Shown here piece by piece: positions 19,032 to 29,197 of a stretch of 64,000 nucleotides of DNA. A program made the position numbers and the translations under genes. Positions within the stretch are counted from its first letter, which is position 1. Each line of letters opens with the position of its first letter. Under the pieces are notes generated by a model. It was not told the DNA's origin. It ran no database searches and saw nothing but the letters and a program-made list of their open reading frames with translations. Location: positions 47,152 to 111,151 of the forward strand of contig NZ_CADEAJ010000006.1 in assembly GCF_902825235.1 (NCBI RefSeq), read 5' to 3'. Source of the stretch: Bartonella vinsonii subsp. vinsonii. Its GTDB lineage: Bacteria; Pseudomonadota; Alphaproteobacteria; Rhizobiales; Rhizobiaceae.

Positions 19032-21140
19032 TCATCCTGCGCGTACTAGACGTGCAGCATCGTCACGTCCGAAAAGATAAAGGAGCAAACGGAGCGTTTT
19101 TCCTCGTTCTGAAGAAAGGGTAGGATCACGTTGCAAAAATAAACGTGCATCTTTTCTTGCCATTGATAAAAGATCACTATGTACTGCAAGATTTGCTATG
19201 TGGAACTCAGGCATACCAGATTGACGTGTCCCTAGAAGCTCCCCTTCTCCTCGCAGGCGCCAGTCTTCTTCTGCAATTTTAAAGCCATCCTCTGTATTAC
19301 GTATGATATTAAGACGTTCTGCAGCACTTTTTGTGAGTGGATCTTTGTAGAGTAAAATACAGGAGGATTTTTTTTCTCCCCGTCCAACACGTCCACGCAA
19401 TTGGTGCAATTGTGAAAGACCAAAATGTTCCGCATGTTCTATGATGATGATAGAAGCATCAGGAATGTCCACTCCGACTTCAATAACCGTGGTTGCAACT
19501 AAGATACAGATATCTCCATATTTAAAAGATGCCATGGCAGCTTCTTTTTCAACCGTAGACATTTTTCCATGTATCATACCAACACGTGCTCCAAATCGTT
19601 CATGGAGAATAGCAAAACGACTCTCAATGGAAGTGAGATCAAGAGTTGATGATTCTTCTACTAAAGGACAAATCCAATAAAGTTTTTCTCCTTTTTCTAA
19701 GGCAACAGCAATGCGTTTTATGAGTTCATCAATACGTTTTAAAGAAAGTGTTGCTGTTGTAATTGGTTGTCGTCCTATGGGTTTTTCAGTAATTTTAGAA
19801 ACATCCATATCACCAAAAGCTGTCAAGACGAGTGTGCGTGGAATAGGGGTAGCGGTCATTACCAGCATATCAGGTTTATGGCCTTTTGCTGTAAGGGCAA
19901 GGCGTTGATGCACACCGAAACGATGTTGTTCATCGATAATAGCTAAAGTAAGATTATGATAGGTGACGGTATTTTGTATAAGAGCATGAGTTCCGATAAT
20001 AAGAGAAGCTTGGCCTGATAAAATGTCATTTAAAATATTTGTGCGTGATTTTCCTTTTTCTCGTCCTGTTAAAAGAACCGTTTGAAGCCCGATCCTTTCA
20101 GCAAGAGGCGCAATTGTAGCAAAGTGTTGCTTGGCAAGAACTTCTGTAGGAGCCATTAAAGCGGATTGTCCTAAATTTTCAGCAACTTGTGCCATTGCCA
20201 TGAGTGCAACAACAGTTTTTCCTGCTCCTACATCACCTTGGAGAAGTCTTAGCATTGGTTCTGGTGAAGCAAGATCATTTGCAATATCTTGTATTGCTTT
20301 TGTTTGTCCAGTTGTAAGTTGAAAGGGGAGGGCTTTCAGCAATTTTTGAGTGTAAGTTCCTGTTGAGGGTTGAGAAGTGCCAGAAAGAGATTTGGTTTTT
20401 AAACGCATTAGGCCAAGAGCTAATTGAGAAGCGAGTAATTCATCATAGGCAAGACGTTTGCGTGCTGTACTTTCTAAGGTTAAATCATCGGGGTCTACGG
20501 GGGCATGGATGCGGCGTAAAGCAACAGAAAAAGAAGAAAAATTGTGCTGCTTTTTGACGCTTTCTTCTATCCATTCTGGTAAGAGAGGAATGTAATCTAG
20601 GGCGTTTTGTATTGCACGTCTTAGTGTTTTTCCGGATAATCCGGCGGTAGAGGGGTAAATGGGTTCAATGAAGGGAATCTGATTTGGTTGTTCGCTTGGT
20701 GCGATATGATCAGGATGTACCATTGAAAGTTGATCGTTAAACAGTTCAACTTTTCCTGATACAATAACCTTTTTTCCTTCCGGTAGTTGTTTTTTAAGCC
20801 AAGAATTTTGGGCATGAAAAAAAACTAAATTTATTTTTCCTGTTGGATCATGTGCAATAACCCGATAGGGTAAACGGTTACGGCCAACGGGTGGTGGTTG
20901 ATGCTGATCAATAACAATTTCCAGAGTCGTGGTGCTTCCTTCTTGTGTGCAGGCAATGCTGGGACGCATTCTACGGTCTATAACGGAATGGGGCATTAAC
21001 TGTAGCAGATCAATAAGGGTCGCGTCACGTTGTATTGGATTAATGTTTAAAACTTTGGTTAGTAAGCCATAGACCTTCGGTGTAACCCCAGAAAGAGTGC
21101 GGATAGAATTAAAAAGAGGTGTAATAAGGCTTGGAGGCAT
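19032..21140 (-). CDS. recG: ATP-dependent DNA helicase RecG
   Basis: 702 residues, normal length. RecG reverses stalled replication forks and drives branch migration. An N-terminal wedge/OB domain occupies roughly the first 230 residues. The helicase core then shows motif I LLQGDVGAGKTVVALMAMA, motif Ia LMAPTEVLAKQH, motif II IIDEQHRFG, motif III VMTATPIPRTL, and the motif VI region QLHQLRGRVGRGEKKS. The gene is convergent with glmS and divergent from dnaE. Confidence 0.97.
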   Translation of the reverse strand: MPPSLITPLFNSIRTLSGVTPKVYGLLTKVLNINPIQRDATLIDLLQLMPHSVIDRRMRPSIACTQEGSTTTLEIVIDQHQPPPVGRNRLPYRVIAHDPTGKINLVFFHAQNSWLKKQLPEGKKVIVSGKVELFNDQLSMVHPDHIAPSEQPNQIPFIEPIYPSTAGLSGKTLRRAIQNALDYIPLLPEWIEESVKKQHNFSSFSVALRRIHAPVDPDDLTLESTARKRLAYDELLASQLALGLMRLKTKSLSGTSQPSTGTYTQKLLKALPFQLTTGQTKAIQDIANDLASPEPMLRLLQGDVGAGKTVVALMAMAQVAENLGQSALMAPTEVLAKQHFATIAPLAERIGLQTVLLTGREKGKSRTNILNDILSGQASLIIGTHALIQNTVTYHNLTLAIIDEQHRFGVHQRLALTAKGHKPDMLVMTATPIPRTLVLTAFGDMDVSKITEKPIGRQPITTATLSLKRIDELIKRIAVALEKGEKLYWICPLVEESSTLDLTSIESRFAILHERFGARVGMIHGKMSTVEKEAAMASFKYGDICILVATTVIEVGVDIPDASIIIIEHAEHFGLSQLHQLRGRVGRGEKKSSCILLYKDPLTKSAAERLNIIRNTEDGFKIAEEDWRLRGEGELLGTRQSGMPEFHIANLAVHSDLLSMARKDARLFLQRDPTLSSERGKTLRLLLYLFGRDDAARLVRAG

Positions 21141-21532
21141 AAGGAAATTTAGCCTGCTCTTTTCATTTTTTCTAGTGTTTTAAAAGAGCTTTTTGGGGAT
21201 AAGTTATATATGTGAAACTTTCTTTCTTTATACTTTGCATTTTAAGAAAAAAATTCAATATTTAAAGGTAGATAATAAAAAGAGTACAAGAATAGAGTAT
21301 CCGTAAATTCTATCATGTTCTCTTTTTTGTTTTTGTGTGTTTATTTGCTGTGAATAGAGATATTTTCTTCATGGAAGTCTTCGGTAAATATCAATAAAAC
21401 TGGAATGTCTTGGCTCATATGCAGAGTGATGTGTTTATCGATTTAAGGGCGTAATCATTTAGAGTATTTTCTTATTATTAAGACAAATAAGGATTGCAAT
21501 TTGGTATTTATTTTGCAGTGGGAAATTTGAGA
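21141..21532. other. Divergent intergenic region between recG and dnaE
   Basis: About 390 AT-rich bases for the two divergent promoters. An imperfect inverted repeat (AAAAAGAGTACA at 21277-21288 and TGTTCTCTTTTTT at 21316-21328) resembles a stem-loop with a T-rich end. No small gene is visible. Confidence 0.35.
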
Positions 21533-24500
21533 GTGGCAGAAGATAAAAATACAATACGAGAGATACAAAAATCTCTTCCTCGCTTTATTCATTTGAGAGT
21601 GCACTCTGCTTATTCGCTGCTTGAAGGGGCTTTAAAAATTCCGCAAATTATTCAACATGCGATTTCGGATCAAACGCCAGCAGTTGCTATCACTGATACG
21701 AATAATTTATTTGGTGCGTTGGAGTTTTCACAATATTGTTTTTCGCATGGGATACAGCCTATTATTGGCTGTCAGCTTACCATTGATTTTGGTGATGAAA
21801 ATGATAATTCGCGTTTTGCTAAATGGCACCATCCTTCTGATTTGTGTTCTCTTGTTTTGTTAGCGGCTAGTGAGATCGGTTATGCTCATTTGGTTCGTCT
21901 TGTTAGTCGTGCCTATCTTGATAAGTGTGATACTGATCCTCCTCATATCAAAGTTGATTGGCTATCGTCACACAGTGAAGGAATCATCGCTTTAACAGGT
22001 GGTAAGGGAGGCCCACTTAATTTTTCTTTGGCAGAGGGGAGAAAAAAACGTGCTGTTGAACGTTTAATTTCTTTAAAAAATCTTTTTGGTGATCGTCTTT
22101 ATGTGGAATTACAGCGGCATGGCTCTTTTGATCGACAAGTAGAAGCTGCACTTATTGAGTTGGCTTACGCACATGAAATTCCTCTTGTTGCCACCAATGA
22201 CGCTTTTTTTCTGAAGAGGGAAGGCTATGAAGCACATGATGCATTGATGGCGGTTGCAGAAGGACAAATTGTCTCTAATCCAGATCGTAAACGTGTAACA
22301 CCGGATCATTATTTGAAGTCACAAGATGAAATGGTTACACTGTTTTCTGATCTTCCAGAAGCTCTGGAGAATAGTGTTGAAATTGCCTTGCGTTGTCATA
22401 CGGCTACACCCATTCGAAAACCAATTTTGCCTCGTTTTATAGAGCAGTCTGTTGATTCAAACTTTGCTTTAGAAGTAGAAGATCGTGAATTATTAAATCA
22501 AGCCAAGGCGGGTTTAAAAATGCGCCTTGAGACAATTGGATTGGCCGAAGGATATACTGTTGCAGATTATGAACAGCGGCTTGACTATGAAGTTTCCATT
22601 ATTACGCGTATGCAATTTTCTGGCTACTTTCTTATCGTTTCAGATTTCATAAAATGGGCGAAGGCGCATGATATCCCTGTTGGACCGGGACGTGGTTCTG
22701 GTGCTGGTTCACTTGTTGCTTATGCTTTGACTATTACCGATGTTGATCCATTGCGTTTTTCTCTTCTCTTTGAACGTTTTCTGAATCCAGATCGTGTTTC
22801 TATGCCAGATTTTGATATTGATTTTTGTCAAGAGCGGCGTGAAGAAGTTATTCAATATGTTCAAAAAAAATATGGACGTGATCAAGTTGCACAAATTATT
22901 ACATTTGGTAAGTTACAGGCACGTGCGGTGCTGCGTGATGTTGGGCGTGTTTTAGAAGTCCCTTATCGTCAAGTGGATTATCTTACAAAATTAGTTCCTG
23001 CTACACCTGGGAGCCAAGTTGAATTGGCTGATGCTATCAAAGATGAGCCTAAATTTGAGGAAGAAAAGAAAAAAGATTCGGTTGTGGGACGCATGTTAGA
23101 TATAGCACTTCAGTTGGAGGGACTTTATCGTCATGCATCGACGCATGCAGCAGGGATTGTTATTGGTGATCGTCCGCTTTCAGAGCTTGTTCCTATGTAT
23201 CGTGATCCTCGTTCTGATATGCCTGTTACACAATTTAACATGAAATATGTTGAACAGGCTGGGCTGGTAAAATTTGATTTTCTTGGATTAAAAACGCTTA
23301 CTGTTTTGAAAATGGCGGTAGATTTTGTCTCACGAAAAGGTATTCAAATAGATTTGTCGAATATCTCTCTGAATGATGAAGAGACCTATGCTATGATGGC
23401 ACGTGGTGAAACGGTTGGCGTGTTTCAAGTGGAAAGTTCCGGTATGCGTAAGGCATTGATTGGGATGAAGCCAGATCGTATTGAAGATATTATTGCTCTT
23501 GTGGCGCTTTATCGTCCTGGTCCAATGGAGAATATTCCAACCTATAACGCGCGCAAACATGGGGAAGAAGAAATTGCTTCTATTCATCCGAAGATAGATC
23601 ATCTGATTCAAGAGACACAAGGTGTTATTGTGTATCAAGAACAGGTCATGCAAATTGCTCAAGTGCTTGCTGGTTACTCGCTTGGAGAGGCGGATTTATT
23701 GCGTAGGGCTATGGGCAAAAAAATTCATAAAGAAATGCAACAACAACGTACGCGTTTTGTAGAGGGAGCTGTTGCTGGCGGTGTTGATAAGGGGCAAGCT
23801 GATATTATTTTTGATCTTTTAGCAAAATTTGCAGATTATGGTTTTAATAAATCGCATGCCGCTGCTTATGCAATTGTTTCTTACCAAACAGCTTATATGA
23901 AAGCACATCATCCAGTTGAGTTTTTAGCCGCTTCAATGACGTATGATATGACAAATACGGATAAATTAAATGAGTTTCGGCGTGAAGCATTAAGACTGGG
24001 TATTAAAGTGATTGCACCTTGTGTGCAAACATCACATCGTGTTTTTGAGGTTGGTGATAACTGTATTTATTATTCTCTTGCTGCCATTAAAGGTGTGGGG
24101 GAAGCGGTCGTTGATCATATTGTAGCTTGCCGAGGAAATAAACCTTTTAAGGATATAGAAGATTTTTGTGAGCGTATTGATCCCCGTATTGTTAATAAGC
24201 GTGCAATGGAAAGTTTGATTTGTGCTGGCGCCTTTGATTGCTTTCATATTGCACGTGAGATTTTATTGGAAAGTCTTGGAACTCTTCAAGCACGTGCACT
24301 TCGTATTCTTGATAATCATTCTAGTGGACAGATTGATATATTTGGGATGACGGGTGGGTTAAAAGAACCTTTGATTTTATCGCAAACAACTCCTTGGTTA
24401 CCAGATGAAAAACTTTATCGAGAGTTTCAAGTAATAGGTTTTTACTTTTCTGCTCATCCTCTGGATGAGTATCAAGATATTCTTGCTAAAAAACGCGTAC

Positions 24501-25021
24501 AAACTTGGATCAATTTTGCTAATGCTGTCAAAGGAGGTGCAGAAGCTGCTAGGCTTGCTGGAACTGTCGTAGCAAAACAAGTGCGTAAAACAAAATCTGG
24601 CAAGAAAATGGGGATTATTCATTTTTCTGATACCAGTGGTCAGTATGAGACAGTTCTCTTTTCCGAGGGACTTTCGGATTATGAGGATATACTAGAACCA
24701 GGGAAATCTTTTATTATTACAGTGAGTGCAGAAAATCGCTCTGAGGGCATTAGTTTGCGACTTGAGACCGTTCAATCTTTGGAAAATGAGGACTTACAAC
24801 ATCATAAAATGATGCGCCTTTTTATCAAAACAGTTGATATGCTTCCGCAAATTGAGCAGAATCTAAATCTTGGTGGAAATGGGGAAGTAGGACTTATTCT
24901 CATTCAAGAGGATGGATTGCGCGAAGTTGAAATTACGCTTCCAAAGCGATACAAGGTTAATTCACGTGTGGCGAGTGCTATGAAAGCGATACAAGGTGTT
25001 GTTAATGTGGAATTGGTTTAA
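21533..25021 (+). CDS. dnaE: DNA polymerase III alpha subunit
   Basis: About 1162 residues from GTG 21533 (MAEDKNTIREIQ). The frame also offers a TTG at 21494, but that codon directly abuts its only purine-rich stretch, whereas GTG 21533 has GGGAA at normal distance. The replicative polymerase is recognised by the N-terminal PHP domain (RFIHLRVHSAYSLLEGALKI), the catalytic palm with GPGRGSGAGSLVAYAL and MPDFDIDFCQERR, YRPGPMENIPTYNARKHG, the helix-hairpin-helix segment FADYGFNKSHAAAYA and a C-terminal OB fold (RLAGTVVAKQVRKTKSGKKM). Confidence 0.97.
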   Translation: MAEDKNTIREIQKSLPRFIHLRVHSAYSLLEGALKIPQIIQHAISDQTPAVAITDTNNLFGALEFSQYCFSHGIQPIIGCQLTIDFGDENDNSRFAKWHHPSDLCSLVLLAASEIGYAHLVRLVSRAYLDKCDTDPPHIKVDWLSSHSEGIIALTGGKGGPLNFSLAEGRKKRAVERLISLKNLFGDRLYVELQRHGSFDRQVEAALIELAYAHEIPLVATNDAFFLKREGYEAHDALMAVAEGQIVSNPDRKRVTPDHYLKSQDEMVTLFSDLPEALENSVEIALRCHTATPIRKPILPRFIEQSVDSNFALEVEDRELLNQAKAGLKMRLETIGLAEGYTVADYEQRLDYEVSIITRMQFSGYFLIVSDFIKWAKAHDIPVGPGRGSGAGSLVAYALTITDVDPLRFSLLFERFLNPDRVSMPDFDIDFCQERREEVIQYVQKKYGRDQVAQIITFGKLQARAVLRDVGRVLEVPYRQVDYLTKLVPATPGSQVELADAIKDEPKFEEEKKKDSVVGRMLDIALQLEGLYRHASTHAAGIVIGDRPLSELVPMYRDPRSDMPVTQFNMKYVEQAGLVKFDFLGLKTLTVLKMAVDFVSRKGIQIDLSNISLNDEETYAMMARGETVGVFQVESSGMRKALIGMKPDRIEDIIALVALYRPGPMENIPTYNARKHGEEEIASIHPKIDHLIQETQGVIVYQEQVMQIAQVLAGYSLGEADLLRRAMGKKIHKEMQQQRTRFVEGAVAGGVDKGQADIIFDLLAKFADYGFNKSHAAAYAIVSYQTAYMKAHHPVEFLAASMTYDMTNTDKLNEFRREALRLGIKVIAPCVQTSHRVFEVGDNCIYYSLAAIKGVGEAVVDHIVACRGNKPFKDIEDFCERIDPRIVNKRAMESLICAGAFDCFHIAREILLESLGTLQARALRILDNHSSGQIDIFGMTGGLKEPLILSQTTPWLPDEKLYREFQVIGFYFSAHPLDEYQDILAKKRVQTWINFANAVKGGAEAARLAGTVVAKQVRKTKSGKKMGIIHFSDTSGQYETVLFSEGLSDYEDILEPGKSFIITVSAENRSEGISLRLETVQSLENEDLQHHKMMRLFIKTVDMLPQIEQNLNLGGNGEVGLILIQEDGLREVEITLPKRYKVNSRVASAMKAIQGVVNVELV

Positions 25022-25075
25022 AGCAAGAGTTATGAAGTAACGGCTTGTTTTGAAGGGTATTCTTTTATCAGGGGC

Positions 25076-25111
25076 TTAAAACTTTTCTTTGAATTGGATT
25101 GTAAGTTTTAA
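25076..25111 (+). terminator. Possible dnaE terminator hairpin
   Basis: TTAAAACTT (25076-25084) and AAGTTTTAA (25103-25111) are exact reverse complements with an 18-nt loop, 55 bases past the dnaE stop and followed by AAAGGTTTTATT. The AT-rich stem and long loop make it weak. Confidence 0.3.
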
Positions 25112-25166
25112 AAAGGTTTTATTGCGCTATGATGCATTTCTTATGTAACGAAATCAAAAAGACATC

Positions 25167-26405
25167 TCATTTTATTTCTGTTAAGTTCATAGCATCATAC
25201 ATATAAAGCCAATTAAGGCTAGACATGATATTCTCTGGTGTGCGAATTTTCATGACGAAATTGCGTGCAATTGCTAGAGGACCGGTTGCATGATAAGCTA
25301 TTTTATTAAAGTCTCCACGTTTTTTTACTGCTATAATTCTGGGCATGCGTATTTTTTCGTAAAGCGAAAGAGCTTTCATTAATGAAAGGTCTTTAAGCGA
25401 GAGTACTTCTGCTAATGTAGCAGCATCTTCGATTGCCATAGCAGCACCTTGCGCTGCAAAGGGTAAGGCTGCGTGCGCACAGTCCCCAACAAATACTTGT
25501 CTTTCTAAGCCTAAAAAACGGTTCTGTTTCATTTGAAAGAGGGGCCAATAGGTCCATTCATCGATATGGTCAAAGACTTGCAAAATTTGCGGATTCCAAC
25601 CTTTAAAAAGAGATTTCAAATTTTCTTTATTTCCTTTGTGTGCCCATCCTTTTTTTGAAATTTTTCCATGCGTAATGGCGACAAAATTAAACAGGTTTGC
25701 TGATGATTGAATGGGATAGACAACAAGATGGTTTTGGGGCCCCATCCAAGCGGTAATTGTCTTCACATTTTGTAATAAAGAACAAAAGCTTCTAGGGAGA
25801 TTATCAAATTCTGTTGTTGCACGCCAAGCAATAAAGCCACTGAAACTTGCTCTTTCATGAAAAGGAGCTAATTGCCGTAATGTGGACCAAACACCATCAC
25901 AGCCGATAAGAAGTGGTGTTGAATAAAACTGATGTTGTTGTGCTTCAGTTGATGTATCTGTCTTTCTTGTTTTTATATGAATGCTATTAGGAGCCGTTTG
26001 GGTAGAGGATACAACAGCTTCGCTTATTTTATATTTGACCAAAGGATTTTCCATGACAGTGTTGTATAAAACTTTTTGTAAGTCTGCGCGATGAATCGTG
26101 ATATACGGAGCACTCCAATTTTTGTCCGATAAATTGATGAGATTAGCACGCAGTCGCACTTTTAAAGAAATTCCATCTCTCAACTCAAGAAAATGTGGTG
26201 TTGTCCCCCTTTCAAGAAGCTTGCTCAGAACTCCCCAATGTGCAAGGATACGGGTTGCATTGGGGGTAAGCTGAATACCAGCACCTACAACACCAAGCTG
26301 TGTACACTTTTCGATAAGTGTCGTTGCAATTCCTTTATGGGCGAGAGCCAGAGCAGTACTTAAACCAGCAATACCTCCTCCAACAATGATTGGTGATTGA
26401 TCCAT
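25167..26405 (-). CDS. FAD-dependent aromatic-ring monooxygenase (salicylate hydroxylase-like)
   Basis: 412 residues, class A flavoprotein monooxygenase. The N-terminal dinucleotide-binding motif is VGGGIAGLSTALALAHKG. The DG motif is LLIGCDGVWSTLRQLAPF, and the second FAD motif is VFVGDCAHAALPFAAQGAAM. All key motifs are intact. Such enzymes use NAD(P)H and O2 to hydroxylate an aromatic substrate. The substrate cannot be read from sequence; a role in ubiquinone synthesis or in removal of an aromatic compound are both possible. It follows the zinc-finger protein gene on the same strand after 35 bases. Confidence 0.85.
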   Translation of the reverse strand: MDQSPIIVGGGIAGLSTALALAHKGIATTLIEKCTQLGVVGAGIQLTPNATRILAHWGVLSKLLERGTTPHFLELRDGISLKVRLRANLINLSDKNWSAPYITIHRADLQKVLYNTVMENPLVKYKISEAVVSSTQTAPNSIHIKTRKTDTSTEAQQHQFYSTPLLIGCDGVWSTLRQLAPFHERASFSGFIAWRATTEFDNLPRSFCSLLQNVKTITAWMGPQNHLVVYPIQSSANLFNFVAITHGKISKKGWAHKGNKENLKSLFKGWNPQILQVFDHIDEWTYWPLFQMKQNRFLGLERQVFVGDCAHAALPFAAQGAAMAIEDAATLAEVLSLKDLSLMKALSLYEKIRMPRIIAVKKRGDFNKIAYHATGPLAIARNFVMKIRTPENIMSSLNWLYMYDAMNLTEIK

Positions 26406-26440
26406 GCGTTTCCTTCATATTTGAAAGAGCGGAGAATGCA

Positions 26441-26689
26441 CTATAATGAATTGTTTGGCTGGTATAAACATCCTGTGGGGTTTGTTTGATTGTATGATAG
26501 TGAGGGAACATAGCGATAAAGTGTTGAACAATAAGGACAAATTTTTTCATCCATTGATCCCATATCGATAAAAATATGGGGATGATCGAATGGTTGTGTG
26601 GCACCTACGCACATAAATTCTTTTACACCAATTTCGATGGTTTTATATCCAAGATCATTCTGGAAATGGGGAATGTTGTGATCGGCCAT
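26441..26689 (-). CDS. CHCC-type zinc-finger protein (NDUFS6-like)
   Basis: 82 residues from the ATG at 26689 (MADHNIPHFQND), chosen over an upstream TTG because GGAG lies eight bases ahead of it. The C-H-C-C zinc ligands are visible in EFMCVGA, DHPHIFID and ICPYCSTLY. This small domain is found in alphaproteobacteria as a free protein and in mitochondria as complex I subunit NDUFS6, so a role in complex I assembly is plausible. An NDUFS4-like protein is also encoded in this window (55149). Confidence 0.85.
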   Translation of the reverse strand: MADHNIPHFQNDLGYKTIEIGVKEFMCVGATQPFDHPHIFIDMGSMDEKICPYCSTLYRYVPSLSYNQTNPTGCLYQPNNSL

Positions 26690-27010
26690 GAACAAGCTCC
26701 GAATAAATTGCTTAAATCAGGTATGATTTGGATCTTCTCTTTTCTATACATGAGTTTGTAATAAAGCTTATAATAATGCAAGGAGCTTTTTAAGATAAAC
26801 CAAAGTTCTTTTTGTTATAAAGACCCATTATCGTGTTTTGAGCACTTGGTAGGGGAAAGAGTTCCAAGCGTTTTTAAATAGTAAAATGCATATAAATAAG
26901 AAAGTTTATTCATTGATATGTTCTTATTACGGTAACAGATCATAAAGCGTTTTATGAGATATTTATCCATAAGAATTTTAGAGGATAAAAAGGAAGCTTA
27001 GCGAGAGTCT

Positions 27011-29191
27011 ATGAAACAGAGGGTGACAGATCAGATTTCTCTATCGGATATAACAATGAAAAATCCGATGCGGTTTGTTAATAGAGAATTTTCATGGCTA
27101 CAATTTAATACGCGTGTGTTGATGGAAGCTGCTAATCCAAAACATCCTTTACTAGAACGGCTACAATTTCTTTCGATTTCAGCAGCTAATCTTGATGAGT
27201 TTTTTATGGTTCGTGTTGCTGGTCTTGCTGCTCAAATTCGTGATAAGGTTACAGTGTGTAGTGCGGATGGGCGTACACCGCAGGAGCAACTTGATTTTGT
27301 GTTAGCTGAGACTTCACATTTGCAGGTGCGCCAACTACAAGAGTTGAGCGTTTTACGTCATGAATTAAAACAGAATGATATTGAAATTATTTGTCCTGAG
27401 GGGCTTTCTGAAATTAAAAAATCATGGCTTGAAAGATATTTTCTTGATATAATTTATCCTGTTCTAAAACCTTTATCTGTTGATTCTACACATTCTTTTC
27501 CATTCGTTCCTAATTTAGGGCTTTCACTTGCTCTTCAATTATCTCGATGTGCTGATCAAAACTCATTCATAGTTGTGCTACCTGTTCCAACAACTTTAAA
27601 GCGTTTTATTCTTCTTCCTCAAGAAGGCAATAATTTTCGTTTTATTGCGTCTGAAGATGTTATGAGCCTTTTTATGCGTTATGTATTTCCTGATTTTAAA
27701 ATTGATGGAATTGGTACATTTAGGGTGATTCGTGATAGTGATATTGAAGTAGAAGAAGAAGCAGAAGACCTTGTTCATTTTTTTGAAACGGCTCTTAAAA
27801 AGCGCCGTCGCGGGCAGGTTATTCGCATTGAATTTGACGCAAAAATGCCCAAAAATTTACGTCAATTTATAACAAAAGGTCTTTCTGTTCCTGATAATTG
27901 TATCAGTGTTCTCGATGGATTCTTGGCACTTAATATGCTGTCAGAGATTGTGTCTATTCCACGTGATGATTTAAAATTTATTCCCTATAATCCTCGTTTT
28001 CCTAAATGTATATGTGAGCATGATGGTGATTGTTTTGCGGCTATTCGTAAAAATGATATCGTGATTCATCATCCTTATGAATCGTTTGATGTTGTTGTGC
28101 AATTTTTACGTCAAGCGGCTCGTGATCCTGATGTTGTGGAAATCAAACAAACTCTTTATCGTACATCGAATGATAGCCCTATTGTTAGTGCTTTGATTGA
28201 GGCTGCTGAACAAGGAAAAGTGGTTACTGCTTTGGTAGAGCTTAAAGCACGTTTTGATGAGGAAGCTAATATTCGTTGGGCGCGTGATCTTGAGCGTGCA
28301 GGTGTGCGCGTTTTTTTTGGTTTTATTGCTTTAAAAACACATGCTAAAATGTCACTCATTGTAAGGCGTGAAGGAAAACGTCTTTGCTCTTACATTCATC
28401 TTGGAACTGGAAATTATCATCCAGTTAATGCTAAAGTTTATACCGATCTTTCTTTTTTTACCACTGATGATGATATCGGTCATGATGTTGCGTTGTTGTT
28501 CAATTATATTGCTCAATATGAACCCCCAAATGAAACAATGAAGATTGCTTTTTCACCCTTAACATTGCGTAGTCGTATTTTGAAACACATTGAAGAAGAA
28601 ATTACCAATGCAAAACAGGGACGGTTTGCTGCTATTTGGATGAAAGTGAATGCATTGGTTGATCCGGAAATTATTGATGCTTTATATCGTGCTAGTCAAG
28701 CGGGGGTGCAGGTCGATTTGGTGGTGCGTGGCATATGTTGTTTGCGTCCCCATATGCCAAGAATTTCAGATAATATTCGTGCAAAATCGATTGTAGGGCG
28801 TTTTCTTGAACATAGTCGTATTTTTTGTTTTGGTAATGGTCAAGATTTGCCGAATGAGAACGCTGTTGTTTATTTAGGATCGGCTGACATGATGCCTCGT
28901 AATTTGGATCATCGGATTGAAATATTGATTCCAGTTTTGGATAAAACAGTTCGTAAGCAGATTCTTTTACAAATAATGCTGGCTAATATTATTGATAATC
29001 AACAAAGCTTTGATATACTAAATGATGGGACATCAAGGCGTATAACACCGCAAAGAGGTGAAAAACCGTTTAATGCGCAGGAGTATTTTATGGCCAAAGC
29101 AGGTCTTTGTGGATGGGAAAAATCTTTTGAGTCTTCTGCTTCACGTTTGGTTGCGTTGTATCGGCAGCGAGCCGAAATACATAAAGACTGA
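27011..29191 (+). CDS. ppk: Polyphosphate kinase
   Basis: 726 residues, PPK1 family: reversible transfer of the ATP gamma-phosphate to polyphosphate. The N-terminal domain starts RFVNREFSWLQFNTRVL. The autophosphorylated histidine lies in ALKTHAKMSLIVRR, and the second catalytic-region histidine in YIHLGTGNYHPVNAKVYTD. The ATP-binding arginines and VVEIKQTLYRTSNDS are present. It is followed after only 6 bases by ppx, so synthesis and breakdown of polyphosphate are encoded together. Confidence 0.97.
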   Translation: MKQRVTDQISLSDITMKNPMRFVNREFSWLQFNTRVLMEAANPKHPLLERLQFLSISAANLDEFFMVRVAGLAAQIRDKVTVCSADGRTPQEQLDFVLAETSHLQVRQLQELSVLRHELKQNDIEIICPEGLSEIKKSWLERYFLDIIYPVLKPLSVDSTHSFPFVPNLGLSLALQLSRCADQNSFIVVLPVPTTLKRFILLPQEGNNFRFIASEDVMSLFMRYVFPDFKIDGIGTFRVIRDSDIEVEEEAEDLVHFFETALKKRRRGQVIRIEFDAKMPKNLRQFITKGLSVPDNCISVLDGFLALNMLSEIVSIPRDDLKFIPYNPRFPKCICEHDGDCFAAIRKNDIVIHHPYESFDVVVQFLRQAARDPDVVEIKQTLYRTSNDSPIVSALIEAAEQGKVVTALVELKARFDEEANIRWARDLERAGVRVFFGFIALKTHAKMSLIVRREGKRLCSYIHLGTGNYHPVNAKVYTDLSFFTTDDDIGHDVALLFNYIAQYEPPNETMKIAFSPLTLRSRILKHIEEEITNAKQGRFAAIWMKVNALVDPEIIDALYRASQAGVQVDLVVRGICCLRPHMPRISDNIRAKSIVGRFLEHSRIFCFGNGQDLPNENAVVYLGSADMMPRNLDHRIEILIPVLDKTVRKQILLQIMLANIIDNQQSFDILNDGTSRRITPQRGEKPFNAQEYFMAKAGLCGWEKSFESSASRLVALYRQRAEIHKD

Positions 29192-29197
29192 AATCCA